NCBI RefSeq assembly: GCF_001025175.1
Contig: NZ_AP012324.1
Location: 1,860,001-1,924,000, forward strand
DNA from: Bifidobacterium breve DSM 20213 = JCM 1192
Lineage (GTDB): Bacteria > Actinomycetota > Actinomycetes > Actinomycetales > Bifidobacteriaceae
Direction: 5' to 3'
Length of the DNA stretch: 64,000 bases
In this document: piece after piece, positions 35,086-43,855 of the stretch
Numbering within the stretch: the first letter of the stretch is position 1
Layout of the letters: each line of letters opens with the position of its first letter
Notes under the pieces: model-generated
Told to the model about the DNA's origin: nothing
The model's database searches: none
What the model saw: only the letters and a program-made list of their open reading frames with translations
Program-made: the position numbers and the translations under genes

Positions 35086-35417
35086 GCCAGCTCCTTTCCG
35101 GACTTCTTGGCGACGCGTACACGCACGGCCTTGACCTTGCCGTCACGCGCCTCTTCCTTAACAGTGATGCCCACGCGGGTCGGCTGCTTGGTCTCCGGGT
35201 CGATGACCATCACGTTGGAGCGATGGATCGGAGCCTCAGTGGAGACGATGCCAGCCTGCTGGCCCTGCTGCGTGGCGCGCACGTGCTTCTTGACGATCTG
35301 CACGCCTTCGACGATCAGTCGGTCGTTGTCCAGCACCTGCTTGACAGTGCCTTCCTTACCGCGATCCTTGCCGCGAATGACCTTGACCAGGTCGCCGCTC
35401 TTAATCTTGGCTGCCAT
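35082..35417 (-). CDS. rplX: 50S ribosomal protein L24
   Basis: 111 residues with KOW motif: [44 protein letters not shown]. Early 50S assembly protein. One base after rplN. Confidence 0.96.
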   Translation of the reverse strand: MAAKIKSGDLVKVIRGKDRGKEGTVKQVLDNDRLIVEGVQIVKKHVRATQQGQQAGIVSTEAPIHRSNVMVIDPETKQPTRVGITVKEEARDGKVKAVRVRVAKKSGKELA

Positions 35418-35418
35418 G

Positions 35419-35787
35419 TCAGATCACCTCCGGGGCGAGGGACACGATCTTCATGAACTTGTGCTCACGCAGTTCACGACCAACCGGTCCGAAGATACGA
35501 GTGCCCTTCGGTTCACGGCCGGAGCCGAGAATAACGGCGGCGTTCTCGTCGAACTTGATGTAGGAACCATCCGCACGGCGGGATTCCTTGACGGTACGGA
35601 CGACAACGGCCTTCACCACGTCGCCCTTCTTGACCGACCCGCCAGGAATGGCGTCCTTGACGGAGGCGACGATCACGTCGCCGATGCCGGCATAGCGTCG
35701 CTTCGATCCGCCGAGCACGCGGATGGCGAGGAGTTCCTTCGCACCCGTGTTGTCGGCGACATGAAGCCGCGTTTCCTGCTGAATCAT
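35419..35787 (-). CDS. rplN: 50S ribosomal protein L14
   Basis: 122 residues; [92 protein letters not shown]. First gene of the spc part, behind the hairpin at 35816-35861. Confidence 0.97.
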
Positions 35788-35815
35788 TGATTCTCCTTAG
35801 CCGAGCTGGTTCTCC

Positions 35816-35861
35816 CCATTTACCGGGGCACCTTGGTCTTCCGAGGTGCCCCGGTAAATGG
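35816..35861. other. 18-bp perfect hairpin between rpsQ and rplN
   Basis: Arms CCATTTACCGGGGCACCT (35816-35833) and its exact complement (35844-35861). Pairing can continue inward through GG/CC. No T-run follows on the coding strand. It marks the S10/spc junction in an otherwise tightly packed cluster. Confidence 0.8.
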
Positions 35862-35881
35862 CGAGCCTTGCCGAACTTTAC

Positions 35882-36142
35882 TTACTTGGCGCGCTCGATA
35901 ATGGATTCGAGACGCCAGCGCTTGGTCTTGCTCAGAGGCCGAGTTTCCATAATACTCACGAGGTCGCCAATGTGGGCGTCGTTGTGTTCATCATGGGCCT
36001 TGACCTTGCTGGTGGAACGAACGACCTTGCCATACAGCGGGTGGGTCGAACGCTGCTCGAGCTCGACGGTAATCGTCTTGTCCATCTTGTCGGACACGAC
36101 GTAGCCGCGGCGAACCTTACGGAAGTTACGCTCTTCAGCCAT
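35882..36142 (-). CDS. rpsQ: 30S ribosomal protein S17
   Basis: 86 residues from ATG 36142: [69 protein letters not shown]-fold rRNA-binding protein. Last gene of the S10 part. Confidence 0.97.
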   Translation of the reverse strand: MAEERNFRKVRRGYVVSDKMDKTITVELEQRSTHPLYGKVVRSTSKVKAHDEHNDAHIGDLVSIMETRPLSKTKRWRLESIIERAK

Positions 36143-36144
36143 AA

Positions 36145-36396
36145 TCACTTCTCCTTGGATTCGGTAGCGGCCGGCTCCTGGCTGATGCCAAGCTCACGCT
36201 CACGCAGCACAGTGTACATGCGGGCGATGTCGCTCTTGACAGCCTTGAGACGGGCGGTGTTCTCGAGCTGACCAGTGGCGTGCTGGAAGCGCAGGTTGAA
36301 CAGCTCTTCCTTGGACTTCTTGAGGAAGCCTTCGATTTCCGCGTTGGTCTTCTCGTTGAGATTCTTGATGGAGTAATCAGCGGTACCGACTGCCAT
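36145..36396 (-). CDS. rpmC: 50S ribosomal protein L29
   Basis: 83 residues, two long helices: [60 protein letters not shown]. Its ATG overlaps the rplP stop (TGATG). Sits at the peptide exit. Confidence 0.97.
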   Translation of the reverse strand: MAVGTADYSIKNLNEKTNAEIEGFLKKSKEELFNLRFQHATGQLENTARLKAVKSDIARMYTVLRERELGISQEPAATESKEK

Positions 36397-36815
36397 CAGA
36401 TATCACCACCTTCACGTGCGATAATGCGGCACTTCATCGGGAGCTTGTCGATAGCACGACGGAGGGCTTCGCGAGCGACGTCCTCAGACACACCACCGAT
36501 CTCGAACATCACGCGACCAGGGCGGACGTTCGCGATCCAGAACTCCGGGGCGCCCTTACCGGAACCCATTCGGGCGCCGAGCGGGTGCTTGGTCAACGGA
36601 CGATCCGGGAAGATCGTGATCCACACGCGGCCACCACGCTTGATGTAGCGGGTCATGGCGATACGTGCGGCCTCGATCTGACGGTTGGTCACGTAGGCCG
36701 GGGCAAGAGCCTGGATGCCGAAATCACCGAAGTTGATCTCGTTGCCGCCCTTGGACATGCCAGAACGCACGGGGCGGTGCTGCTTGCGGTACTTAGTCCT
36801 CTTGGGGATAAGCAT
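36396..36815 (-). CDS. rplP: 50S ribosomal protein L16
   Basis: 139 residues; [94 protein letters not shown]. Near the A-site and the peptidyl transferase centre. Confidence 0.97.
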   Translation of the reverse strand: MLIPKRTKYRKQHRPVRSGMSKGGNEINFGDFGIQALAPAYVTNRQIEAARIAMTRYIKRGGRVWITIFPDRPLTKHPLGARMGSGKGAPEFWIANVRPGRVMFEIGGVSEDVAREALRRAIDKLPMKCRIIAREGGDI

Positions 36816-36821
36816 TCTTGC

Positions 36822-37622
36822 TCACTCCTTCGTTTCTGCAGCGGCAGTGGCCTCGGCAGGAGCCTCGGCCTTGGGGGCCTGAGCATTCTGCTGAGCGGCG
36901 GAACGGTTGCCACGGCGCGGGCGGCGATCGCCACGACGGCCCGGACGGTTGTTCTGCTGAGCCTGCTGCTCTTCGAACTCGGATTCGGTCATATCGCCCT
37001 TGTAGATCCACACCTTGACGCCGATGCGGCCGTAGGTGGTCTTGGCCTCGAAGAAGCCGTAATCGATGAGGGCACGGAGGGTCTGCAGCGGAACGCGGCC
37101 CTCGCGATAGAACTCGGAACGGCTCATTTCCGCACCGCCGAGGCGGCCGGAGAGCTTGATGCGGATACCCTTGGCACCAGCGTGCATGGCGTCCTGCTGA
37201 GCCTTGCGCATGGCACGACGGAAGGTGACGCGGTTGGTCAACTGCTCGGCGATGCCCTGAGCGACGAGCTGGGCGTCCAGCGCGGCGTTCTTGACTTCGA
37301 AGATGTTGAGCTGAACCTGCTTGCCGGTCAACTTCTCCAGCTTGGCGCGAACGCGCTCAGCCTCGGCGCCACGACGACCGATCACAATGCCCGGACGGGC
37401 GGTGTGAATGTCCACGCGGACACGGTCACGGGTGCGCTCGATGACGATGCGGGACACGCCTGCGCGCTCGAGATCCTTGCTCATTTCCTTACGGATCTGA
37501 TCGTCCTCGAGAACGAAGTCGCGGTAGCGTTCGCCGGCCTTGTTGGAGTCAGAGAACCACTTGGAACGGTGATTCTCGGTGATGCCCAGGCGGTAGCCAA
37601 ACGGATTGATCTTCTGACCCAT
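36822..37622 (-). CDS. rpsC: 30S ribosomal protein S3
   Basis: 266 residues; [22 protein letters not shown] domain [71 protein letters not shown]. After about residue 215 a Gln/Arg/Ala-rich extension ([22 protein letters not shown], then acidic) adds about 50 residues, as in other bifidobacterial ribosomal proteins here. Confidence 0.97.
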   Translation of the reverse strand: MGQKINPFGYRLGITENHRSKWFSDSNKAGERYRDFVLEDDQIRKEMSKDLERAGVSRIVIERTRDRVRVDIHTARPGIVIGRRGAEAERVRAKLEKLTGKQVQLNIFEVKNAALDAQLVAQGIAEQLTNRVTFRRAMRKAQQDAMHAGAKGIRIKLSGRLGGAEMSRSEFYREGRVPLQTLRALIDYGFFEAKTTYGRIGVKVWIYKGDMTESEFEEQQAQQNNRPGRRGDRRPRRGNRSAAQQNAQAPKAEAPAEATAAAETKE

Positions 37623-37624
37623 CT

Positions 37625-37984
37625 TTAGCGGGCTCCTTCCTTGGTAGCAACAACGACCGTGATGTGGGAGGTGCGCTTGTTGATACGAGCGGCGCGGCCC
37701 TGGGCACGAGCGCGGAAGCGCTTGAGGGTCACACCTTCGTCAACGAAGGTCTCCTTGATGAACAGGTCGTTCTCGCGGAACGGCTCGCCGGCCTTGTCGG
37801 CCTTCACGCGGGCGTTGGCAATGGCGCTCTCCAGGGTCTTGCGGACCGGAAGGGCCGCAGCCTGAGGGGCGAACTTCAAAATGGTGACGGCGTCGGTGGC
37901 CTTCTTGCCGCGGATGAGGTCGACCATGCGGCGAGCCTTGCGCGGCGTCACGCGGACGTGACGAGCGATTGCTTTAGCTTCCAT
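37625..37984 (-). CDS. rplV: 50S ribosomal protein L22
   Basis: 119 residues; [58 protein letters not shown], and the exit-tunnel loop [24 protein letters not shown] site of macrolide-resistance changes in other species. Confidence 0.97.
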   Translation of the reverse strand: MEAKAIARHVRVTPRKARRMVDLIRGKKATDAVTILKFAPQAAALPVRKTLESAIANARVKADKAGEPFRENDLFIKETFVDEGVTLKRFRARAQGRAARINKRTSHITVVVATKEGAR

Positions 37985-38000
37985 GTTCTATTCCTTATCC

Positions 38001-38279
38001 TTAGCGGCGGGCTTTCTTGTCGTCCTTCACGTGACCCTTGAAGGTCTTCGTGGGGGCGAACTCACCCAGTTTGTGACCAACCATGGCCTCGGTGACGAAC
38101 ACCGGGACATGCTTGCGACCATCGTGAACGGCGAAGGTGTGTCCGATGAAATCAGGGGTGATCATCGAACGACGGGACCATGTCTTGATGACGTTCTTGG
38201 TGCCCTTCTCGTTCTGCTCGTCGACTTTCTTCTGCAAGTGGGCGTCGACGAAGGGGCCCTTCTTGATGCTACGAGTCAT
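38001..38279 (-). CDS. rpsS: 30S ribosomal protein S19
   Basis: 92 residues; [72 protein letters not shown]. Head of the 30S subunit, partner of S13. Confidence 0.97.
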   Translation of the reverse strand: MTRSIKKGPFVDAHLQKKVDEQNEKGTKNVIKTWSRRSMITPDFIGHTFAVHDGRKHVPVFVTEAMVGHKLGEFAPTKTFKGHVKDDKKARR

Positions 38280-38294
38280 CTTCTCGATACTCCC

Positions 38295-39125
38295 TTACTT
38301 GCGGTTCTTGCCGGACGGACGACGACGAACAATCATCTTGTTCGAAGCCTTCTTCGGACGACGAGTACGAACTTCGCCCTTGCCCCACGGAGAAACCGGC
38401 GGCTTACCACCGCGGGTACGACCGCCGTGCGGGTGGTCGACCGGGTTCATGGATTCACCACGGGTGACCGGACGCTTGCCGATCCAACGGGCGCGACCGG
38501 CCTTGCCGAGCTGCACGTTGGCGTGGTCTTCGTTGCCGACCTCACCAACGGTGGCGCGGCAGCGGGCGTCGACGTTACGGATTTCGCCGGACGGCATACG
38601 CAGCTGGGCGTAAGCGCCATCCTTGGCGACGAGCTGAACGGCAGCACCAGCGGAGCGAGCAATCTTGGCGCCACCCAGCGGGCGGAGCTCAATCGCGTGA
38701 ACCACGGTACCGGTCGGGATGTTCTTCAGCGGCAGGTTGTTGCCCGGCTTGATATCAGCCTGAGCACCAGTCTCGATGACGTCGCCCTGCTTAACACCCT
38801 TCGGCGCGATGATGTAGCGCTTCTCGCCATCTGCGAAGTGCAGGAGGGCGATACGGGCGGAACGGTTCGGATCGTATTCGATCTCGGCGACCTTGGCGGG
38901 CACGCCGTCCTTGTCCCAACGCTTGAAGTCGATGAGACGGTACTGGCGCTTGTGACCACCACCGCGGTGACGGGAGGTGATACGGCCGTAAGAGTTACGA
39001 CCGCCGGTCTTGGAGTTCTTGCGAACCAGCGACTTCTCAGGCGTGGAGCGCGTCAGATCGGAGAAATCCGAGACGGACGCGTTGCGGCGACCTGCGGACG
39101 TCGGCTTGTAAACGCGGATAGCCAT
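38295..39125 (-). CDS. rplB: 50S ribosomal protein L2
   Basis: 276 residues; [79 protein letters not shown], and the signature [23 protein letters not shown] around the functionally vital His. Essential for subunit joining. Confidence 0.98.
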   Translation of the reverse strand: MAIRVYKPTSAGRRNASVSDFSDLTRSTPEKSLVRKNSKTGGRNSYGRITSRHRGGGHKRQYRLIDFKRWDKDGVPAKVAEIEYDPNRSARIALLHFADGEKRYIIAPKGVKQGDVIETGAQADIKPGNNLPLKNIPTGTVVHAIELRPLGGAKIARSAGAAVQLVAKDGAYAQLRMPSGEIRNVDARCRATVGEVGNEDHANVQLGKAGRARWIGKRPVTRGESMNPVDHPHGGRTRGGKPPVSPWGKGEVRTRRPKKASNKMIVRRRPSGKNRK

Positions 39126-39161
39126 AATATAGTTCTTCCTTTAACTTTTCTCGGCTAGCCT

Positions 39162-39458
39162 TCAGTTGCCAAAGATGTCGATCGTCTGGCCCTCGGCGAC
39201 GGTCACGATCGCGCGCTTCTGGGAAGCACGCTGGCCGAAACCGGTGCGGGTGCGCTGCTTCTTGCCAGCGCGGTTGAGGGTGTTGACGTTCGTCACCTTG
39301 ACCTTGAAGATCTCTTCAATTGCCTGCTTGATCTGCACCTTGTTCGCGTCCTTGGCCACCACGAAGGTGTACTGGCCACGGTCGGAAAGGGCGTAGCTCT
39401 TCTCAGAGACGACGGGCTTCAAAATCACGTCGTGCGCGGGCTTGTGAATAGCGACCAT
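39162..39458 (-). CDS. rplW: 50S ribosomal protein L23
   Basis: 98 residues; [61 protein letters not shown]. Docking site for trigger factor and SRP at the exit tunnel. Confidence 0.97.
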   Translation of the reverse strand: MVAIHKPAHDVILKPVVSEKSYALSDRGQYTFVVAKDANKVQIKQAIEEIFKVKVTNVNTLNRAGKKQRTRTGFGQRASQKRAIVTVAEGQTIDIFGN

Positions 39459-39463
39459 CTAAA

Positions 39464-40120
39464 TCAGGCCTCCTTCGGCTCGGTCTTGGCAGCCACGAAA
39501 GCCTCGAAAGCTTCCTTGGTGAAGACCACGTACTGAGCGGTGATCACGTCGTACGTGTTGAGCTGATCGACAAAAATCGGGTGAACGGTCGGGATGTTGC
39601 GCACGGAGAGCCACTCGTTGATGTTGTCACGAGTGAAGACGACCGTGGTGAACTTGTCCTCGGTGATCGGGCTCAGGGCGGCGACAGCAGCCTTGGTGGA
39701 CGGCTCGGTGATACCGAAGTCCACGACGGCGATGCGGCCGGCGTTGGCGCGATCAGACAGGGCATAGCGCAGAGCTGCGGCCTTCATCTTCTTGGGGGTG
39801 CGCTGGGAGTAGTCGCGCGGCTGCGGGCCGAACACGACACCACCGTGGTACCACTGCGGAGCGCGGATGGAGCCCTGACGAGCACGACCGGTGCCCTTCT
39901 GCTTCCACGGCTTCTTGCCGCCGCCGGAAACCATGCCACGAGTCTTGGTGGCGTGGGTGCCCTGACGGGCAGCAGCGAGCTGAGCGGTAACAACCTGGTG
40001 AATCAGCGGGATGTGAGCCTTGACGTCTTCAGCGGAAACACCGAAGAGTTCAACCGGAGCCTCGACGGTACCGGCGGCCTGGCCCTTGGCGTCAGTGACG
40101 TTCAGAGTAACGTTTGCCAT
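39464..40120 (-). CDS. rplD: 50S ribosomal protein L4
   Basis: 218 residues; tunnel loop [69 protein letters not shown]. coli L4 also represses the S10 operon; whether this happens here is not evident from the sequence. Confidence 0.97.
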   Translation of the reverse strand: MANVTLNVTDAKGQAAGTVEAPVELFGVSAEDVKAHIPLIHQVVTAQLAAARQGTHATKTRGMVSGGGKKPWKQKGTGRARQGSIRAPQWYHGGVVFGPQPRDYSQRTPKKMKAAALRYALSDRANAGRIAVVDFGITEPSTKAAVAALSPITEDKFTTVVFTRDNINEWLSVRNIPTVHPIFVDQLNTYDVITAQYVVFTKEAFEAFVAAKTEPKEA

Positions 40121-40126
40121 GGTTTA

Positions 40127-40768
40127 TCAGGCTCCCTTCACAGCCGAACGGACGAGAACGATGCCGCCCTTGGGGCCAGGAATGGCGCCCTTGATGGCGA
40201 TGATGCCGTTCTCGACATCAGCGGAGACGACGGTCAGGTTCTGGGTAGTGGCGGTCACATGACCCATGCGGCCGGCCATACGCTTGCCCTTGAGAATACG
40301 GCTCGGAGTGGCGCATGCGCCCACAGAGCCAGGACGGCGCTCGTTCTTATGAGAGCCGTGAGTACGGCGGTAGGACTTGAAGCCCCAACGCTTGATAGTG
40401 CCGGCGAAGCCCTTACCCTTGGTAGTGCCGGTCACGTCGACCTCAGTGCCCTCTTCGAACAGGTCGGCGGCCAGTTCCTGGCCAGCCTCGAACTGATCGA
40501 CGTCGTCGGTGCGCACCTCAACGAGGTGGCGACGCGGGGTGACACCAGCCTTGGCAAAGTGGCCAGCCAGCGGCTTGGTCACCTTGGTCGGGTCGATGGC
40601 GCCGTAGCCGAGCTGGACAGCCTTGTAGCCGTCGGATTCCTCGGTCTTCACGGCAGTCACCACATTGGTGGACACGTCGACAAGAGTAACGGGCACGAAG
40701 AAGCCGTTCTCGTCCCACACCTGGGACATGCCGAGCTTCTTGCCCAGCAGAGCCTTGCGATTAGACAT
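40127..40768 (-). CDS. rplC: 50S ribosomal protein L3
   Basis: 213 residues from ATG 40768 ([22 protein letters not shown]). Family motif [56 protein letters not shown]. In-frame upstream start at 40810 is rejected because GGAGG sits just before 40768. Confidence 0.97.
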   Translation of the reverse strand: MSNRKALLGKKLGMSQVWDENGFFVPVTLVDVSTNVVTAVKTEESDGYKAVQLGYGAIDPTKVTKPLAGHFAKAGVTPRRHLVEVRTDDVDQFEAGQELAADLFEEGTEVDVTGTTKGKGFAGTIKRWGFKSYRRTHGSHKNERRPGSVGACATPSRILKGKRMAGRMGHVTATTQNLTVVSADVENGIIAIKGAIPGPKGGIVLVRSAVKGA

Positions 40769-40784
40769 AATGCTTCCTCCTCCC

Positions 40785-41093
40785 TTACAGCTTGATTTCG
40801 ATGTTGACATCCGCAGGCAAATCGATGTGCATCAGGGAATCCACGGCCTTGGGGGTCGGGTCCACGATGTCGATGAGGCGCTTGTGAGTGCGCATCTCGA
40901 AGTGCTCGCGAGAATCCTTGTACTTGTGAGGAGAACGGATAACACAGAAGACGTTCTTCTCGGTCGGCAGCGGAACGGGGCCAACTACAGTTGCGCCCGC
41001 GTTCGTCACCGTTTCGACGATTTTCTTCGCCGATTGGTCGATGACCTCATGGTCATAGGACTTAAGCCTGATGCGGATTTTCTGTCCCGCCAT
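40785..41093 (-). CDS. rpsJ: 30S ribosomal protein S10
   Basis: 102 residues; [98 protein letters not shown]. First gene of the 28-gene ribosomal cluster. S10 also doubles as NusE in antitermination. Confidence 0.98.
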   Translation of the reverse strand: MAGQKIRIRLKSYDHEVIDQSAKKIVETVTNAGATVVGPVPLPTEKNVFCVIRSPHKYKDSREHFEMRTHKRLIDIVDPTPKAVDSLMHIDLPADVNIEIKL

Positions 41094-41542
41094 TGCCGTC
41101 CGCCCTTTCTAGCGATGTTCGTTGTACTGTTTACCAACCTGCTTCTTCAGGGCACCGGCGCGCATGGCCTCCCTTGGACATACGTCCTCTGGCGGTCATC
41201 CGACATCAGTGCGCAGTCTCCGTTTGCCACCTACAAGAAGTGGTTCCCGGCCCGCGCTCGCTTTTTCAATTCCAATTTGCGAGCCCAAATCAGGCAACTT
41301 GTTTATTCAACCATCGAGGCGGGACACTGGAATCCGCGCGTGTCGCGTGCTCGCGCCGACCATACTCTCATAAACCATCAAAAAAAAATTACTTGACTCG
41401 ATACGAATAGGTTGGCGATTACGGGTGAACAGCCAATTGCAGAAACCGGGAATCGTCTGCTCGTACACACGTGTCATAAATCACGCACCAAATATGAACG
41501 TTCGGATTGTGACGTACAGCACTGGGCGTTACGCTAAGCGAC
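41094..41542. other. Spacer between rpsJ and acetolactate decarboxylase, promoters expected
   Basis: 449 bp, no gene seen. It must hold the S10 promoter (minus) and the decarboxylase promoter (plus). On the minus strand a nine-T run (about 41380-41390) marks an AT-rich patch, but no -35/-10 pair stands out confidently in either direction. Confidence 0.5.
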
Positions 41543-42316
41543 GTGACACAATCACTGGCAAAAAACATCAAACCCATTCACGAACATGGCGCAAACGTGC
41601 TGTACCAACATGGCACCCTGGCCCTACTGGTACCAGGCCTGCTGGAAGGCACCACCACCATCGGCGAGCTGCTCAAGCACGGCGATACGGGTATCGGCAC
41701 CGGCGAAGGGCTCGACGGCGAGCTCATTATCTTGGATGGGGTCGCATATAAGGTCGGCCAATCCGGTGTGGCCGAGCGCGTGCCAGATGATTTCACGATG
41801 CCATTTGCCAACAGCCATAGGGCGGCATTCCAGTATCAGTGCGAACGCGAAGATATTGGTCTTGAGGAACTGAACAAGAAAATCGTTGAGGCCAACGGTC
41901 GCGCGAACACCTTCTTCTCGGTGGTGGTGCGCGGCACGTTCAGTTTCATCAAGACCCGCGCGGTCATCAAGCAACAGGCACCCTACCCCACGTTGGTGGA
42001 AGTGGCCGATCGACAGGCCGTGTTCCTGCGCCACGATGTCAAAGGCACCATGCTCGGATACTTCTCCCCTGTGATGTTTCATGGTGCTGCCGTGGCCGGA
42101 TTCCATGAGCATTTTCTGTCCGACGACCACACGTTCGGCGGGCATGTGCTTGATGCGGTACTCCAACGAGGCAAAATCTACAGTCAGGTATTCGACACCC
42201 TAGTACAGCATCTGCCGGTGGATGATCCCGGATACCGCAATCATGATTTCAGTCAGGATCCGATTGCTGAGGCCATCTCCAGTGCCGAAGGCGACATTCG
42301 TCCACACAACGAATGA
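41543..42316 (+). CDS. Alpha-acetolactate decarboxylase
   Basis: Converts 2-acetolactate to acetoin and CO2. 257 residues, the family length. Visible motifs: HEHGANVLYQHGTLALLVPGLLEG, TGIGTGEGLDGELIILDGVAY, and the zinc-binding segment GYFSPVMFHGAAVAGFHEHFLSDDHTFGGHVLD with three metal histidines. GTG 41543 is taken because homology begins at the next residues. Stands alone beside the ribosomal cluster; no acetolactate synthase is adjacent, so acetolactate probably comes from valine/isoleucine synthesis. Its role may be to drain excess acetolactate or consume acid (inference). Confidence 0.94.
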   Translation: MTQSLAKNIKPIHEHGANVLYQHGTLALLVPGLLEGTTTIGELLKHGDTGIGTGEGLDGELIILDGVAYKVGQSGVAERVPDDFTMPFANSHRAAFQYQCEREDIGLEELNKKIVEANGRANTFFSVVVRGTFSFIKTRAVIKQQAPYPTLVEVADRQAVFLRHDVKGTMLGYFSPVMFHGAAVAGFHEHFLSDDHTFGGHVLDAVLQRGKIYSQVFDTLVQHLPVDDPGYRNHDFSQDPIAEAISSAEGDIRPHNE

Positions 42317-42515
42317 TTGCCCGGCCAATAGTCCAAGCCCACTCCCCCATAGCTGGCGGCATTGGCCCTCGGCACTTTCTGGGACGAAACGAATGTTCCT
42401 CACTCCCCGTGGCCGGCGGCATTGACTTGCATTGCGAATGATTGCCAAGCCAATAGGCTCGGCTACCCTCACACAGCCTGCGGCATTTACTCGTATCGCA
42501 AATGATTTCCGCAAG
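42309..42515. repeat. Imperfect direct repeats upstream of the YwiC-like gene
   Basis: Three to four degenerate units built from CGAATGATTGCC(C/A)-GCCAATAG and a following GGCGGCATT. They begin near 42309, 42389, 42437 and 42498. The 352-bp spacer 42317-42668 holds these repeats and no gene. Confidence 0.6.
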
Positions 42516-42668
42516 AACAGCGCGAATCCAACTCATATTCTTCGGATAACCGCGCATACCGCGCGCACGCCTGAAATCGGACTCCCACACTGCCGGTATT
42601 TGGTTAACACGTTATTAGTCTCACATTGCTCTTACCTAGAACCGGCCGCTACGATACTATTGCCAGCT

Positions 42669-43565
42669 ATGACGGCACAACGCACGACCCGCAAACGTGA
42701 TTGGTTTGACAATCAGCCCGGCGCATGGGTGATGGTTATGCTGCCCGCAGCGGCAGGCTTCATTATCGGTGGTCCTAATCTTGATACGCTCTGGCTATTG
42801 GCGATTTGGGCTTTGTGCTATTGCGTGCAGTTCAGCGCTGCGCACTGGTTCAAGGCACACTTTTCGCACCGCTATCTGCCACCGATGATTGCCTATACCG
42901 TGGCACTTACCGTAATTGGCCTGCCATTCCTGATTACGCATACCGGCATACTGCGCTGGGCTCCTTTATATATAGTGCTGGTCGCGCTATCAATGCTGTC
43001 CTCGTGGTTGAGGAAGGAGCGCTCGCTGTGGGGCAATGCGGTATCGGTGATTGCCGCGTCGACGATGGCCACGGTAATCGCGTCATTCGGCAGCGCTGCC
43101 AAGACGGCATGTGCTATTCCTCTCAACGCGGCGCAAGCCTCGTGCGGAGCCGATGCAGACGCCGCACGTGCCATGATTCGGAATATGCCGGGATTCAGCC
43201 AGATATTTGAACCCCGTGCCTGGTGGCCCGCTGGTTCTTTGCCCATGAACGGGCTGATTGCCACTGCGCTGTTCGCACTCATGCAATACAGCTCGGTATT
43301 GGTGGTCAAAACCATGATTCGAGAACGTGGGAAGCGTTCGTACGTGGCAGCATCGTGGGTATGGCATGTGATGTTGGTGGCGCTGACCATAGTGGCAGGG
43401 CATAATCCGTTCCTCATAACAATGAGCGTGCTGCTACTGGCCCGTGCCATCGCCCTGCCTGTGGCCGCTCGGTACCGAACCATGAAACCTGTGGTAACTG
43501 GTATTACCGAAGCATTCGCCAGTCTTATTGCTTTTGGCTGCATTCTTGCGGCGGTGTTGATGTAA
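42669..43565 (+). CDS. YwiC-like family membrane protein
   Basis: 298 residues, about eight membrane segments. The start TRKRDWFDNQPGAWVMVMLPAAAGFIIGG and the RYLPPMIAYTVALTVIGLPFLI segment are characteristic of the YwiC-like family found in Firmicutes and Actinobacteria. Function unknown; in Bacillus the name comes from a gene near nitrate respiration, which has no counterpart here. Mostly hydrophobic with one polar extracytoplasmic loop (about residues 150-190, two Cys). ATG 42669 chosen as the start of conserved sequence. Confidence 0.85.
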   Translation: MTAQRTTRKRDWFDNQPGAWVMVMLPAAAGFIIGGPNLDTLWLLAIWALCYCVQFSAAHWFKAHFSHRYLPPMIAYTVALTVIGLPFLITHTGILRWAPLYIVLVALSMLSSWLRKERSLWGNAVSVIAASTMATVIASFGSAAKTACAIPLNAAQASCGADADAARAMIRNMPGFSQIFEPRAWWPAGSLPMNGLIATALFALMQYSSVLVVKTMIRERGKRSYVAASWVWHVMLVALTIVAGHNPFLITMSVLLLARAIALPVAARYRTMKPVVTGITEAFASLIAFGCILAAVLM

Positions 43566-43653
43566 TACCGCCTATGCATAGAGCCTCCACCGCGCGGTGA
43601 AATGCCCACCACGTAGTGATTCTTCCACCACGATGTTAGCGAGAGTTCCTTAT

Positions 43654-43673
43654 CCGCGGAATTCCGCCATTCT
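43654..43673. repeat. 20-nt core shared with the hairpin region at 3772
   Basis: CCGCGGAATTCCGCCATTCT here, against the same with AA for the central TT at 3772-3791. It is surrounded by several CCACC/GGTGG inverted motifs (43590-43710). No gene is seen in 43566-43855. Confidence 0.6.
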
Positions 43674-43758
43674 GGGACACTGCGCGGTGGGAAATACACG
43701 TCGCGGTGGCGCCCCAAAGGCTTTCCATCACATAGCAAAATACACAACATATGACAAA

Positions 43759-43787
43759 GAGCCCGGCCCCGGAATGGGGTCGGACTC
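43759..43787 (-). terminator. Terminator after adhE
   Basis: Imperfect 12-bp stem GAGTCCGACCCC/GGGGCCGGGCTC (one G-T and one mismatch) followed on the minus strand by TTTGTC. Confidence 0.7.
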
Positions 43788-43855
43788 CTGTTACGCGGTC
43801 ATGAAACCGTTTGGTCTCATATCGCTAATGGCACATGGCCATTAGACTCTTGCAA

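Noticed and set aside
42200..42590. Minus-strand Cys/Arg-rich frames in the spacer before the YwiC-like gene
   Set aside because: They translate the direct repeats and have no start signals; the repetition is at DNA level.
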